Assembly (NCBI GenBank): GCA_050747245.1
Contig: JBOGNO010000013.1
Coordinates: 62,001-126,000 of the forward strand
Source of the DNA: JBOGNO01 sp050747245
GTDB lineage: Bacteria > Acidobacteriota > Terriglobia > Acidiferrales > UBA7541
Direction: 5' to 3'
DNA: 64,000 nt
The notes beneath the pieces were generated by a model that searched no databases, had not been told where the DNA came from, and was given only the letters and a program-made list of their open reading frames with translations. Numbering within the stretch: the stretch's first letter is position 1; each line of letters begins with the position of its first letter. This document shows positions 9,002-17,314 of this stretch, piece after piece. A program made the translations under genes and the position numbers.

Positions 9002-9373
9002 TCAGGACTTTCCCAAAAATTTAATGAGCGTGGTGCGCGAATTTCCGTTGCGGGATTCGTGCATGATGCGATCCACTCCTGCAAGCGGATTGGGTTTAGC
9101 GGAGCTCGCCGCGGCACCCGAGCGCTCGAGGAGGACTTCGATGCGGTCGGCGAAGTCTTCGACAGTCACCTTGAGGGTGGAATCGGGGCCACGCAAGTAA
9201 TGAAACTCCTCGCAGCAAGCGGACTCGGCAGCTTCGGCGAATTCGCGCTGCACGGCTGACGCAAGCCCGGCGCGCTGGCCGACATGGAGGATGATGTGAG
9301 CGACTCCGCGAGCGAGGCGCGGGTCGCCGACGAGACGGATTTCCGTGCGGCTGTGTTCACCGGTCAATTTCAT
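9002..9373 (-). CDS. Small RsbW-like (HATPase-fold) protein, possibly degenerate
   Basis: The protein has about 123 aa from ATG 9373, the 3' part of a longer open frame. The start is chosen because it overlaps the stop of the Cys-rich gene upstream by 17 nt. Its layout resembles serine-kinase anti-sigma factors of the RsbW type: an N-terminal strand (TEIRLVGDPRLARGVAHII), a helix (QREFAEAAESACCEEFHYL) where RsbW carries its N-box, a strand pair (LKVTVEDFADRIEVLLERSG) and a C-terminal strand (NSRTTLIKFLG). The N-box Asn and the glycine-rich ATP lid are not obvious, so ATP binding may be lost. The family call is inference from the pattern; the gene itself is well supported by its coupling to its neighbour. 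Confidence 0.55.
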   Translation of the reverse strand: MKLTGEHSRTEIRLVGDPRLARGVAHIILHVGQRAGLASAVQREFAEAAESACCEEFHYLRGPDSTLKVTVEDFADRIEVLLERSGAAASSAKPNPLAGVDRIMHESRNGNSRTTLIKFLGKS

Positions 9374-9536
9374 CCACCAGAGAAATTTCGCAGGCTTCGC
9401 GGCATTCGGGACAATAGTAGAGACCGTCCATGCACAGGTGGATGTCGTACTGGCCCTGGCAGAAGCAGCAGTACTTGTCGCACTCACACTCGCTTTCCGG
9501 CTTCTCGCACTGCTGGCAGACCACGCGGCTGGCCAA
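9357..9536 (-). CDS. Cysteine-rich 59-aa putative zinc-binding protein
   Basis: It starts at TTG 9536, with a G-run about 6 nt upstream (GTG 9524 is an alternative, giving 55 aa), and ends VDEIDR-TGA at 9357. Eleven of 59 residues are Cys, arranged CxxC-x6-CxC-x3-CCxC-x8-C-x6-CxxC-x3-C. This suggests two or more zinc ribbons or knuckles, or an Fe-S site. The surrounding frame continues upstream antisense to the padR promoter region without sense-like composition, so the short form is the real gene. It overlaps the RsbW-like gene, so the two are translationally coupled. Function unknown. Confidence 0.62.
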   Translation of the reverse strand: MASRVVCQQCEKPESECECDKYCCFCQGQYDIHLCMDGLYYCPECREACEISLVDEIDR

Positions 9537-9646
9537 GGAGCGCCCCCAGATTCCTGCTTCACTATAGGGCAGGAGTCCGCCGCGGACAAGCCGGAAGCGC
9601 GCGGCCTTGCCAAGTAGGCCAGCGGGAGGGGCCGGAAACTTTCCCC

Positions 9647-9675
9647 TTGACGATTGACAGGAGCAAGCGTAGTGT
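9647..9675 (+). promoter_or_regulatory. Candidate sigma-70 promoter of the padR-permease pair
   Basis: TTGACG (9647-9652) and TAGTGT (9670-9675) are 17 nt apart, about 28 nt before the padR start, which has a strong GGGGAGAGG ribosome-binding site. The match is partial and rests on spacing and position. Confidence 0.35.
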
Positions 9676-9702
9676 GCTGTCATTGACTGAGGGGAGAGGC
9701 CG

Positions 9703-10032
9703 ATGAGCAAACCAACCGACCTGGTGCAGGGAACGCTGGACTTGCTGATCCTGAAAACGCTCGCGCAGGAGGCCATGCATGGCTGGGGAATCGCGCAGCG
9801 TATCCGAATCATTTCGAAAAATGTGCTGCAGGTCAATCAGGGCGCGCTTTACCCTGCCCTGCATCGCCTCGAGCAAAACGCGTGGATCAAGGCGGAGTGG
9901 GGCGAGTCTGAAAATAACCGGCGCGCAAAATACTACTCGCTGACACGCGCGGGGCGGAAGTACCTGGAGAAGGAAGAAGCAAACTGGGAGCGGCTTTCAT
10001 CGGCCATTGGCCTGGTGTTGAACACGGCCTGA
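9703..10032 (+). CDS. PadR-family transcriptional regulator
   Basis: The protein has 109 aa and is a classic PadR winged helix: DLVQGTLDLLILKTL (helix 1), MHGWGIAQRI (helix 2), NQGALYPALHRLEQNAWIKAEW (recognition helix and wing), NRRAKYYSLTRAGRKYL (wing). The short C-terminal helix (EKEEANWERLSSAIGLVL) gives the minimal PadR-s1 length and serves for dimerisation. It lies 16 nt before the large permease. In Acidobacteria, PadR genes very often precede such permeases, so it probably represses its own transcript and the permease until a ligand, commonly a toxic small molecule, binds. Confidence 0.93.
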   Translation: MSKPTDLVQGTLDLLILKTLAQEAMHGWGIAQRIRIISKNVLQVNQGALYPALHRLEQNAWIKAEWGESENNRRAKYYSLTRAGRKYLEKEEANWERLSSAIGLVLNTA

Positions 10033-10048
10033 GACGGGGAGAGATTTC

Positions 10049-12709
10049 ATGCGTTGGATAAACAAGATATCTCACCGCATGCGATCGCTATTGCGGAAGC
10101 GTTCGGCGGAAGCCGAGCTCGACCAGGAAATGCGGTTTCATCTCGAGCGACAGATCGCCGCGAACATTTCCTCGGGAATGTCCGCGGAAGAGGCGCGGTG
10201 CGCGGCGCTTCGCGAATTCGGCGGCGTAGAGCAAAGGAAAGAGGAATGCCGCGACGCGCGCGGAGTCAATTTCATCGAGACGCTGGTGCAGGACTTGCGC
10301 TACGGCCTGCGCACGTTGCGCAAGACGCCCGTGTTTACCGCTATCGCCATTCTGACGCTGGCGCTGGGGATTGGAGCGAACACCGCGATTTTCAGCGTGG
10401 TGTACGCGATCCTACTGAGGCCGCTTCCCTATGGGCATCCCGCTCAATTGGTCAGCGTGTTTGACGCGAGGCCAGCAGAAGGAATCAACAACAACGGCAT
10501 CTCGTACTTGAATTTCAAGGAAGTCCGCGAACAAAACAACGTGTTCACTGAGATGGCCGGGTTCGCGATGCACGACCTCACTCTGACAGGGCGTGGCGAA
10601 CCTTTGGAGGTACGCACTTTGGTCGTTACGCCGGAGTTTTTGGCGCTTCTCGAAGCGAAGCCGCTGGCCGGTCGCACGTTTACACACGATGATGGCGTGG
10701 AAGGCGCGGCGCCCATGGTGATTTTGAGTGAGAATTTGTGGCGCAATCGGCTGGGTGCAGACCCACAAATCGTCGGAAACACGCTCAGCCTGGACAAGCG
10801 TGCATTCACCGTCATTGGGATCATGCCGGCGCAATTTCGCTTTCCACTTCAGGGCGAGAGCAGCGAGGAAATTTGGATACCTCTGGCACAGGACCCGCTA
10901 TTCGGCGGCTGGATGAACCGGCGCGGGGGTCATTGGATGCGAGTCCTGGGACGGCTCAAGCCAAATGTTTCGGAGGCGCAGGCGCAGGCGGAGCTGGCGA
11001 CGATGAGTGCCCGGCTGGCCAAAGAAGATCCCGCGGATTACGAAGGCTGGACGATCCGCATTGCGCCGCTGCAAGCGATGATCGTGGGAGACGTCAGATC
11101 CCCGCTTCTCGTGCTGCTCGGCGCCGTGGGGCTGGTGCTCTTAATCGCCTGCGCGAATATCGCGAATCTGCTGCTGACGCGCGCGACTTCGCGCACAAGA
11201 GAGATTGCGCTGCGAATGGCGCTGGGAGCGGGACGGAAACGAGTCATTCGCCAACTGCTGACCGAGTCTGCTTTGCTCGGATTGCTGGGAGGAGTGGCTG
11301 GCATCAGCCTTGCATACTGGGGAGTGCAAGGCCTGAGCTCGTTCCTGCCCAAGGATTTGCCCCAGGTGCACGCGATTCGCGTGGACGGGTGGGTGCTCGG
11401 GTTTGCGCTCGTGCTTTCGATCTCCGCGAGTTTCATTTTTGGATTGGCGCCGGCATTTTTCGCGACAGGCACCAATCTCCAGGCGAGCTTGAAGGAAGGC
11501 GGCCGCTCCGGTGAAGGCGGCGGGCGTCGGCGCGCGCGAAATATTTTGGCCACATGTGAAATTGCGCTGGCAATGGTGCTGCTCGTAGCGGCGGGCCTGT
11601 TAATGCGGAGCTTTGCGGCGCTAACGTCCGTGAATCCGGGATTCATTTCCGAGCACGTCGTGAGAGCGGTTGTTTCATTACCGCAGTTTGAATACTCGAC
11701 GAAGCGGCAGTGGACGGCCTTCTCCGACGAATTGCTGACGCGCATCCAGGCACAGCCGGGATTACAAGATTCGGCGGTGGGCGCTCCTCTGCCGCTGGGA
11801 AGTGGCTTCATTAATCTGGGGTTTGACATCGCGGGAAGTGCTCCGCTGGCGCCAGGAAGCCTGCGCTCGGCAGATTACGGAGCAATTAGTCCGGATTATT
11901 GCCGCGTCCTGGGAATTCCGCTGTTGCGCGGACGCTTTTTCCGGAAGGAGGACGGAATCTCCGCGCCGCGCGTGGCGATCATTAGCGAAGCCCTCGCGCG
12001 GGTCTATTTTCCAAATCAAGATCCACTTGGCAGGCACATGATTTTTGGCTTTCCTCCCGATGGCAACGTCGAGCGGGAGATCGTAGGCGTCGTCGGCGAC
12101 GTGCGTGATAAGGACCTCAGCCAGGAACCCGAACCGATGATGTACGTGCCCTACGCGCAGGCGCCCTTTTGGGGCGCGGAGGTGATAGTGAAAAGCTCGC
12201 TTGCGCCCTCCAGTGTGGCCGCGACTATCCGCGAGCAAGTGCGCAAGATTGATAAGGATCTGCCCGTGACCGACATCGCCACGCTCCCGGAGATTTTGGA
12301 TGCTTCTGTGGCGCCGCAGCGATTTCGCACGATGTTGCTTGGCCTCTTTGGCGCTCTGGCGCTGGCATTGGCTGCGGCGGGAATTTTCGGAGTGATCTCT
12401 TATTCTGTGGCGTGGCGGACGCATGAAATCGGCATTCGCATGGCGCTGGGCGCCAGTCCGGGGAGTGTCCTCCAGATGATCCTAGGAGAATCGGCGAAGC
12501 TGGTGCTGCTCGGCCTGGCATTCGGAATTCCCGTGGCGCTGGGAATGGGCCGATTTCTTTCAAGTCTGCTCTTCGAAATCCGGCCCGCCGATCCGCTCAC
12601 GTATGCCAGCGTGGCAGTTGTGCTCGCGCTGGTGGCGCTTGCCGCATCTTACATTCCGGCGCGGCGCGCGATGCGCGTGGATCCGATAACTGCGCTGCGA
12701 TACGAGTGA
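10049..12709 (+). CDS. MacB-like ABC transporter permease, two FtsX domains, orphan (ADOP type)
   Basis: The protein has 886 aa. An N-terminal cytoplasmic segment (residues 1-85, RSAEAELDQEMRFHLE, typical of acidobacterial duplicated orphan permeases) precedes TM1 (TPVFTAIAILTLALGIGANTAIF). A periplasmic MacB core domain (about 120-350), a three-helix FtsX domain (about 360-470), a second core domain (about 510-740) and a second FtsX domain (about 770-880, ending IPARRAMRVDPITALRYE) follow. FtsX/MacB permeases normally work with an ATPase; none is adjacent, so the ATPase must be encoded elsewhere or the protein works without one. Substrate unknown; export or mechanotransmission is likely. Its partner is the PadR gene upstream. 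Confidence 0.93.
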   Translation: MRWINKISHRMRSLLRKRSAEAELDQEMRFHLERQIAANISSGMSAEEARCAALREFGGVEQRKEECRDARGVNFIETLVQDLRYGLRTLRKTPVFTAIAILTLALGIGANTAIFSVVYAILLRPLPYGHPAQLVSVFDARPAEGINNNGISYLNFKEVREQNNVFTEMAGFAMHDLTLTGRGEPLEVRTLVVTPEFLALLEAKPLAGRTFTHDDGVEGAAPMVILSENLWRNRLGADPQIVGNTLSLDKRAFTVIGIMPAQFRFPLQGESSEEIWIPLAQDPLFGGWMNRRGGHWMRVLGRLKPNVSEAQAQAELATMSARLAKEDPADYEGWTIRIAPLQAMIVGDVRSPLLVLLGAVGLVLLIACANIANLLLTRATSRTREIALRMALGAGRKRVIRQLLTESALLGLLGGVAGISLAYWGVQGLSSFLPKDLPQVHAIRVDGWVLGFALVLSISASFIFGLAPAFFATGTNLQASLKEGGRSGEGGGRRRARNILATCEIALAMVLLVAAGLLMRSFAALTSVNPGFISEHVVRAVVSLPQFEYSTKRQWTAFSDELLTRIQAQPGLQDSAVGAPLPLGSGFINLGFDIAGSAPLAPGSLRSADYGAISPDYCRVLGIPLLRGRFFRKEDGISAPRVAIISEALARVYFPNQDPLGRHMIFGFPPDGNVEREIVGVVGDVRDKDLSQEPEPMMYVPYAQAPFWGAEVIVKSSLAPSSVAATIREQVRKIDKDLPVTDIATLPEILDASVAPQRFRTMLLGLFGALALALAAAGIFGVISYSVAWRTHEIGIRMALGASPGSVLQMILGESAKLVLLGLAFGIPVALGMGRFLSSLLFEIRPADPLTYASVAVVLALVALAASYIPARRAMRVDPITALRYE

Positions 12710-12806
12710 TCGAGCGCCCGCTTTCTACCGAGCGTTGCAGTTCGTTGACACCCTCCGAGCCGCGTGTTAATTTTCTAAGTCCTGAAAATTTCCTAAGAGA
12801 ATTCGA

Positions 12807-13922
12807 GTGACCACGCAGGCTACCGCCGAAATCCGCAAGACCGCTCTCAATTCCCTCCATCGGCGCATGGGCGCCAAGATGGTCAACTTCGGCGGTTGGG
12901 ACATGCCCATAGAATACTGCGGCATTCTCGCTGAACACATGGCCGTGCGGACCAAGGCCGGGCTTTTCGACGTGAGCCACATGGGCGAAATTGAAGTGCG
13001 CGGGCCGCGGGCGCTGGAGTTGGTGGAATGGGTGAGCTGCAATCACGCGGCCAAGCTGGCGATCGGGCAGGCGCATTATTCCGGGCTGATGACCAACGCG
13101 GGAACTTTCGTCGACGACTTGCTGGTTCATAAGATTTCCGACACGCATTTTTTTCTGTGCGTGAACGCAGGAAACCAGGATCGCGACTTCGAGCATATCC
13201 GCGCGCAGAACCGGTTTGGGGCAGACCTTGAAAATGCCGGGCCGCGTTACACGCAACTGGCCATTCAAGGTCCGCACGCGCTGGGGATTTTGCAGCGGCT
13301 CACGCGCGTGCCGCTCGAACCGATTCGTTACTACCATTTTGCTTTTGGCGATGTGAACGGCGTCGCCTGCCTGATTGCCCGCACGGGATACACGGGAGAG
13401 GATGGCTTCGAGATTTATTTTTCTCCCGAACATTCCGAAAAAATGTGGAACGATTTGATGAGCGCGGGAGAATCCGAGGGAATGCTCCCCTGCGGGCTGG
13501 GGGCGCGGAACACGCTGCGCATGGAAGCCGGAATGTGCCTGTACGGCCATGAAATTGACGAGACGACCACACCGTGGGAAGCGGGCCTCGGCTGGATCTG
13601 CAAAGTGGAGAAGGGCGACTTTCTGGGGCGCGAGCCCTTGGTGCGGCAAAAGGAAAAGGGGCTGGAGCGCAAATTGATTGGTTTCGAAATGCAGGATCGG
13701 CTGATTGCGCGCGACTGTTATCCCGTAAGCCTGCCTGGGACAGTAGCGGAAATTGGGAAAGTTACGAGCGGCGGCCCCGCCCCGCTGCTGAAAAAAAACA
13801 TTGGTATGGCCTACGTTCCGGTCGAGCACGCTGCCGTAGGGATCGAAATTGCCATCCGAGTTCGTGCGCAATGGGCTTCTGGTCGAATCGTTCATTTGCC
13901 TTTCTACAAGCGGCCGAAGTAA
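12807..13922 (+). CDS. gcvT: Glycine cleavage system T protein (aminomethyltransferase)
   Basis: The protein has 371 aa. It moves the methylene group from aminomethyl-lipoyl-GcvH to THF, releasing ammonia and making 5,10-methylene-THF. Family signatures: NFGGWDMPIEY, GLFDVSHMGEIEVRG, GYTGEDGFEIY, and the C-terminal barrel with TSGGPAPLLKKNIGMAYV. The start is GTG 12807 with only a weak ribosome-binding site. It is the first gene of gcvT-gcvH-gcvPA-gcvPB. I looked for a glycine riboswitch in the 97 nt before it and saw no convincing one. Confidence 0.96.
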   Translation: MTTQATAEIRKTALNSLHRRMGAKMVNFGGWDMPIEYCGILAEHMAVRTKAGLFDVSHMGEIEVRGPRALELVEWVSCNHAAKLAIGQAHYSGLMTNAGTFVDDLLVHKISDTHFFLCVNAGNQDRDFEHIRAQNRFGADLENAGPRYTQLAIQGPHALGILQRLTRVPLEPIRYYHFAFGDVNGVACLIARTGYTGEDGFEIYFSPEHSEKMWNDLMSAGESEGMLPCGLGARNTLRMEAGMCLYGHEIDETTTPWEAGLGWICKVEKGDFLGREPLVRQKEKGLERKLIGFEMQDRLIARDCYPVSLPGTVAEIGKVTSGGPAPLLKKNIGMAYVPVEHAAVGIEIAIRVRAQWASGRIVHLPFYKRPK

Positions 13923-13949
13923 AGTCAAATCTCGAGAGAAGGAGAGCGC

Positions 13950-14348
13950 ATGTACCCGGCGGACTACCGCTACACGAAAGAACACGAGTGGATCAAGGCT
14001 GAAGGCGACATGGGCACGATCGGCATCACCGATTATGCGCAGCATGAGCTGGGCGACGTTGTTTTCGTGGAGCTGCCGAAAACAGGGACGCAATTGAAGG
14101 CCGGGCAAACGCTGGGTACAGTGGAATCGGTGAAAGCAGTGAGCGAGATTTTCTGCCCGCTGGACGGCGAGGTGATCGCCGTAAACGAAAAACTCGCGAC
14201 GTCGCCGGAACTGATCAATAGTGAACCGCACGGAGCTGGGTGGCTCGTCCAACTGCGGCTGGCAAACAAGGATGGTGTGAAGTCGCTGATGAATGCGGCC
14301 GCCTATCAGGCTTACATCTCCGATAAGGAGAAGGAAGCCTCGGCCTGA
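13950..14348 (+). CDS. gcvH: Glycine cleavage system H protein (lipoyl carrier)
   Basis: The protein has 132 aa. It carries the aminomethyl intermediate between P, T and L proteins on a lipoyl-lysine. The modified residue is Lys62 in VESVKAVSEI, within a hammerhead fold (KEHEWIKAEG at the N-terminus; GAGWLVQLRL near the C-terminus). A good ribosome-binding site (GAGAAGGAGA) lies just before ATG 13950. Its stop overlaps the start of gcvPA (TGATG), so the two are translationally coupled. Confidence 0.97.
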   Translation: MYPADYRYTKEHEWIKAEGDMGTIGITDYAQHELGDVVFVELPKTGTQLKAGQTLGTVESVKAVSEIFCPLDGEVIAVNEKLATSPELINSEPHGAGWLVQLRLANKDGVKSLMNAAAYQAYISDKEKEASA

Positions 14349-15694
14349 TGCGTTACCTCCCGAAAAGTGATTCCGAACGACAGGAGATGCTCGCGTCACT
14401 TGGACTGGCGTCCGTCGATGCGCTTTTCTCTTCGATCCCCGAACGCTACCGGCTACGCAAACCGCTCCAACTGCCCGGGCCGCTCTCGGAAAAAGAAATT
14501 ATCGATTTCTTCAAGGCGCGGGCGCAGGAAAACGCGCCGGGATATACCTCGTTTTTAGGCGCCGGGGTTTACAACCATCTGCGTTCGGTGGTGACCGACG
14601 CGCTCATCCAGCGCGGCGAATTTCTCACGTCCTACACTCCTTATCAGGCGGAGATCAGCCAGGGCACGCTCACGGCAATTTTTGAATTTCAAACCCTGAT
14701 GTGCCAGCTCACCGGGCAGGATGTGGCCAACGCTTCGATGTACGACGGCTCAACGGCGCTGACAGAAGCTGTGCTGATGGCCGAACGCTTGACCGGGCGG
14801 CATGGGGCCGTAGTGGCGCGCACGGTCCACCCGGAATACCGGCAAGTACTGGCTACTTACGCGAAAAATCTGGGACTCGAAGTGGGCGAGGCGGGTTTTG
14901 CCGATTCAGGCCAGGTGCAAGAGGCGGAGCTAACGGGCGAATCGCTCGACGGAGCAGCCGCGCTTGTGGTGCAGTCGCCGAATTTCTTTGGCGTGCTCGA
15001 AGCGATCCCGAAACTTGCGGAGCAGGCTCACGCGCACGGCGCCCTGCTGATCGTGGCGATCGCCGAAGGCGTTTCGCTCGGCATTGTGCGGCCGCCCGCG
15101 GAAGCAGACATCGTGGCCATGGAAGGCCAGGGACTGGGCATTGCGCCATCTTACGGCGGGCCGTACGTGGGAGTGATCGCCACAAGCGAGAAATTTGTGC
15201 GGCAGATGCCGGGGAGGCTGGCCGGGCAAACGGCAGACGCCGAAGGCAGGCGCGGATTCGTCCTGACCCTCGCAACACGCGAGCAACACATCCGTCGTGA
15301 GAAGGCCACCTCGAATATCTGCACCAATGAAGCGCTCTACGCACTGACAGCGACGATTCACCTGTGTTTGCTCGGGAAGAAGGGGCTGCGCGAGATGGCG
15401 GAACAGAACCTGGCCAAAACGCGATTTGCGGAAGCGCTGCTGACCAAAATTCCGGGCGTGCGGCGCGTCTTCGGCGGGCGGACGTTTAATGAATTTGTGC
15501 TGGAATTTCCGCGGTCGGTGAAACTCATCAACGCCGAATTACTGCGCGAAAAAATCATCGGCCCGCTGCCTCTTGGAATGTTTTATCCCGAACAGACCAA
15601 GCGCGGCCTCGTATGCGTGACTGAATTGATGCCGCGAGCGGAAATCGAACGGCTGGCCGCCTCGGTGGAGAAAATTCTGGCCAAGCCGGTATGA
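14348..15694 (+). CDS. gcvPA: Glycine dehydrogenase (decarboxylating) subunit 1
   Basis: The protein has 448 aa and is the N-terminal half of the split P protein, which with GcvPB decarboxylates glycine and loads the aminomethyl group onto GcvH. Signatures: MRYLPKSDSERQEMLASLG, FLGAGVYNHLRSVV, SYTPYQAEISQGTLTAIFEFQT, NASMYDGSTALTEAVLMA, and GPYVGVIATSEKFVRQMPGRLAGQT. This subunit has the fold-type I architecture but lacks the PLP-lysine, which sits in GcvPB. Start ATG 14348 overlaps the gcvH stop; gcvPB follows after 21 nt. Confidence 0.97.
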   Translation: MRYLPKSDSERQEMLASLGLASVDALFSSIPERYRLRKPLQLPGPLSEKEIIDFFKARAQENAPGYTSFLGAGVYNHLRSVVTDALIQRGEFLTSYTPYQAEISQGTLTAIFEFQTLMCQLTGQDVANASMYDGSTALTEAVLMAERLTGRHGAVVARTVHPEYRQVLATYAKNLGLEVGEAGFADSGQVQEAELTGESLDGAAALVVQSPNFFGVLEAIPKLAEQAHAHGALLIVAIAEGVSLGIVRPPAEADIVAMEGQGLGIAPSYGGPYVGVIATSEKFVRQMPGRLAGQTADAEGRRGFVLTLATREQHIRREKATSNICTNEALYALTATIHLCLLGKKGLREMAEQNLAKTRFAEALLTKIPGVRRVFGGRTFNEFVLEFPRSVKLINAELLREKIIGPLPLGMFYPEQTKRGLVCVTELMPRAEIERLAASVEKILAKPV

Positions 15695-15715
15695 ACCGCA
15701 GGGAGACAAAGCCTC

Positions 15716-17227
15716 TTGGGCGATAAACTGAAGGAAATGGAAGCGCCCGAAACAACAAAGAAGACGGCGGGGCGGCATATCAGCCGGAACGAAGGGCTGA
15801 TTTTCGAAAAATCAGCTCCCGGCAAGAGAGGCGCGGAGCTCCCTCCGCTGGACGTGCCCGCGGTGGACGCGGCAAAAGAACTGGGCGCGGAATTCGCACG
15901 CGATGAAATCGCAGGATTCCCGGAAGTGAGTGAAATCGAAGTGATTCGCCATTTCACCCGCCTCTCGACTTGGAATTACGCGATCGACCTGGGCATGTAC
16001 CCGCTGGGCTCCTGCACAATGAAATACAACCCGCGCGTCAACGAATTTGCAGCGCGGCTTGACGGGCTGGCCACGGAACATCCTTACCAGCCGCAAGAAT
16101 TGTCGCAGGGATGCCTGCGCATCCTCGATACGCTGCAGAAATGCCTTCTTGAAATTACGGGAATGGAGGCGGCCACGCTTCAGCCGGCAGCGGGCGCGCA
16201 GGGAGAACTCACAGGGCTCTTGATGATTCGCGCGTACCTCGAAAGCAAAGGGAACGCGCGAAAGAAAGTCCTGATCCCCGATTCGGCGCACGGGACGAAC
16301 CCTGCTTCCGTGATCATCGCCGGCTACGAAGTGCAAAACATCAAGTCGAACCAGCGCGGGCAACTCGACACCGATCACCTGCGCGAATTTGTCTCCGAAG
16401 ATGTGGCTGCGTTGATGCTCACGAATCCGAGCACGCTCGGAGTCTTCGAGGAGCGCATCGCGGAGATCGCGGAAATCCTGCACCAGCGCGGCGCGCAGCT
16501 TTACATGGACGGAGCGAACATGAATGCGCTCGCCGGAATCGCCCGGCCAGGCGATTTTGGCGTAGATGTGATGCACCTGAACCTGCACAAGACATTCTCG
16601 ACGCCGCACGGCGGAGGAGGCCCCGGCGCCGGGCCCGTGCTGGTGAAAAAACATTTGGAAGAATTCTTGCCAACTCCTGTGGTGGTGGAAAAGAACGGAA
16701 AGCTGGCCCTCGATGCCAACCGGCCGAAGTCCATCGGGCGCGTGCGAGCTTACTGTGGCAATTTCGGAGTTTTGCTACGCGCTCTCGCGTACACGCTGGC
16801 GTACGGCCCGGGGATTCGCCAGGCCACCGAAGACGCGGTGCTCAACGCCAACTACATCCGCAAGAATCTCGAAGATGTCTATGACCTGCCCTACAACTTG
16901 CCCTCCATGCACGAAGTCGTCTTCAGCGACACGCGGCAGAAGAAATTCGGCGTGAGCACCATGGACATCGCCAAGCGGCTGATTGACTACGGCTTCCATC
17001 CGTACACCACGGCGTTTCCGTTGATCGTCCCCGGTGCGCTGATGATCGAGCCGACGGAATCAGAATCGAAAGAGGAGTGCGACCTGTTTATCGAAGCAAT
17101 GCGCGCGATTGCCGACGAGGCCGAGAATAATCCCGCTATCGTGAAGAGCGCACCTCATGCCACGCGCGTCGGACGGCTCGACGAGGTTGCTGCCGCGCGC
17201 AAGCCCATCCTCCGCTGGAAACCCTAA
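15716..17227 (+). CDS. gcvPB: Glycine dehydrogenase (decarboxylating) subunit 2
   Basis: The protein has 503 aa and is the PLP-bearing half of the P protein. The cofactor lysine is Lys292 in HLNLHKTFSTPHGGGGPG. Other landmarks: YPLGSCTMKYNPRVNE, AGAQGELTGLLMIRAY, PDSAHGTNPASV, and the C-terminal MIEPTESESKEECDLFI. Start TTG 15716 has a GGGAG ribosome-binding site about 10 nt upstream; ATG 15737 is an alternative, as the family core begins after it. It ends the gcv operon. The L protein (dihydrolipoamide dehydrogenase) is not encoded here, as is common because it is shared with other complexes. Confidence 0.97.
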   Translation: MGDKLKEMEAPETTKKTAGRHISRNEGLIFEKSAPGKRGAELPPLDVPAVDAAKELGAEFARDEIAGFPEVSEIEVIRHFTRLSTWNYAIDLGMYPLGSCTMKYNPRVNEFAARLDGLATEHPYQPQELSQGCLRILDTLQKCLLEITGMEAATLQPAAGAQGELTGLLMIRAYLESKGNARKKVLIPDSAHGTNPASVIIAGYEVQNIKSNQRGQLDTDHLREFVSEDVAALMLTNPSTLGVFEERIAEIAEILHQRGAQLYMDGANMNALAGIARPGDFGVDVMHLNLHKTFSTPHGGGGPGAGPVLVKKHLEEFLPTPVVVEKNGKLALDANRPKSIGRVRAYCGNFGVLLRALAYTLAYGPGIRQATEDAVLNANYIRKNLEDVYDLPYNLPSMHEVVFSDTRQKKFGVSTMDIAKRLIDYGFHPYTTAFPLIVPGALMIEPTESESKEECDLFIEAMRAIADEAENNPAIVKSAPHATRVGRLDEVAAARKPILRWKP

Positions 17228-17314
17228 CTGCTCCAAGTCACATTCAAAAAAACAGGTTCCTTTTCCCGCGCCGTGCGCTGGGGCTGGAAATTCAGAAGGC
17301 CTATTTGGCTTGTG

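Noticed and set aside
12710..12806. Glycine riboswitch before gcvT
   Set aside because: The 97-nt gap is too short for the usual tandem form, and I see no conserved core or terminator hairpin.
12597..14399. A 600-codon minus-strand frame opposite gcvT and gcvH
   Set aside because: Both gcv genes are certain; the antisense frame has no domain and no ribosome-binding site.
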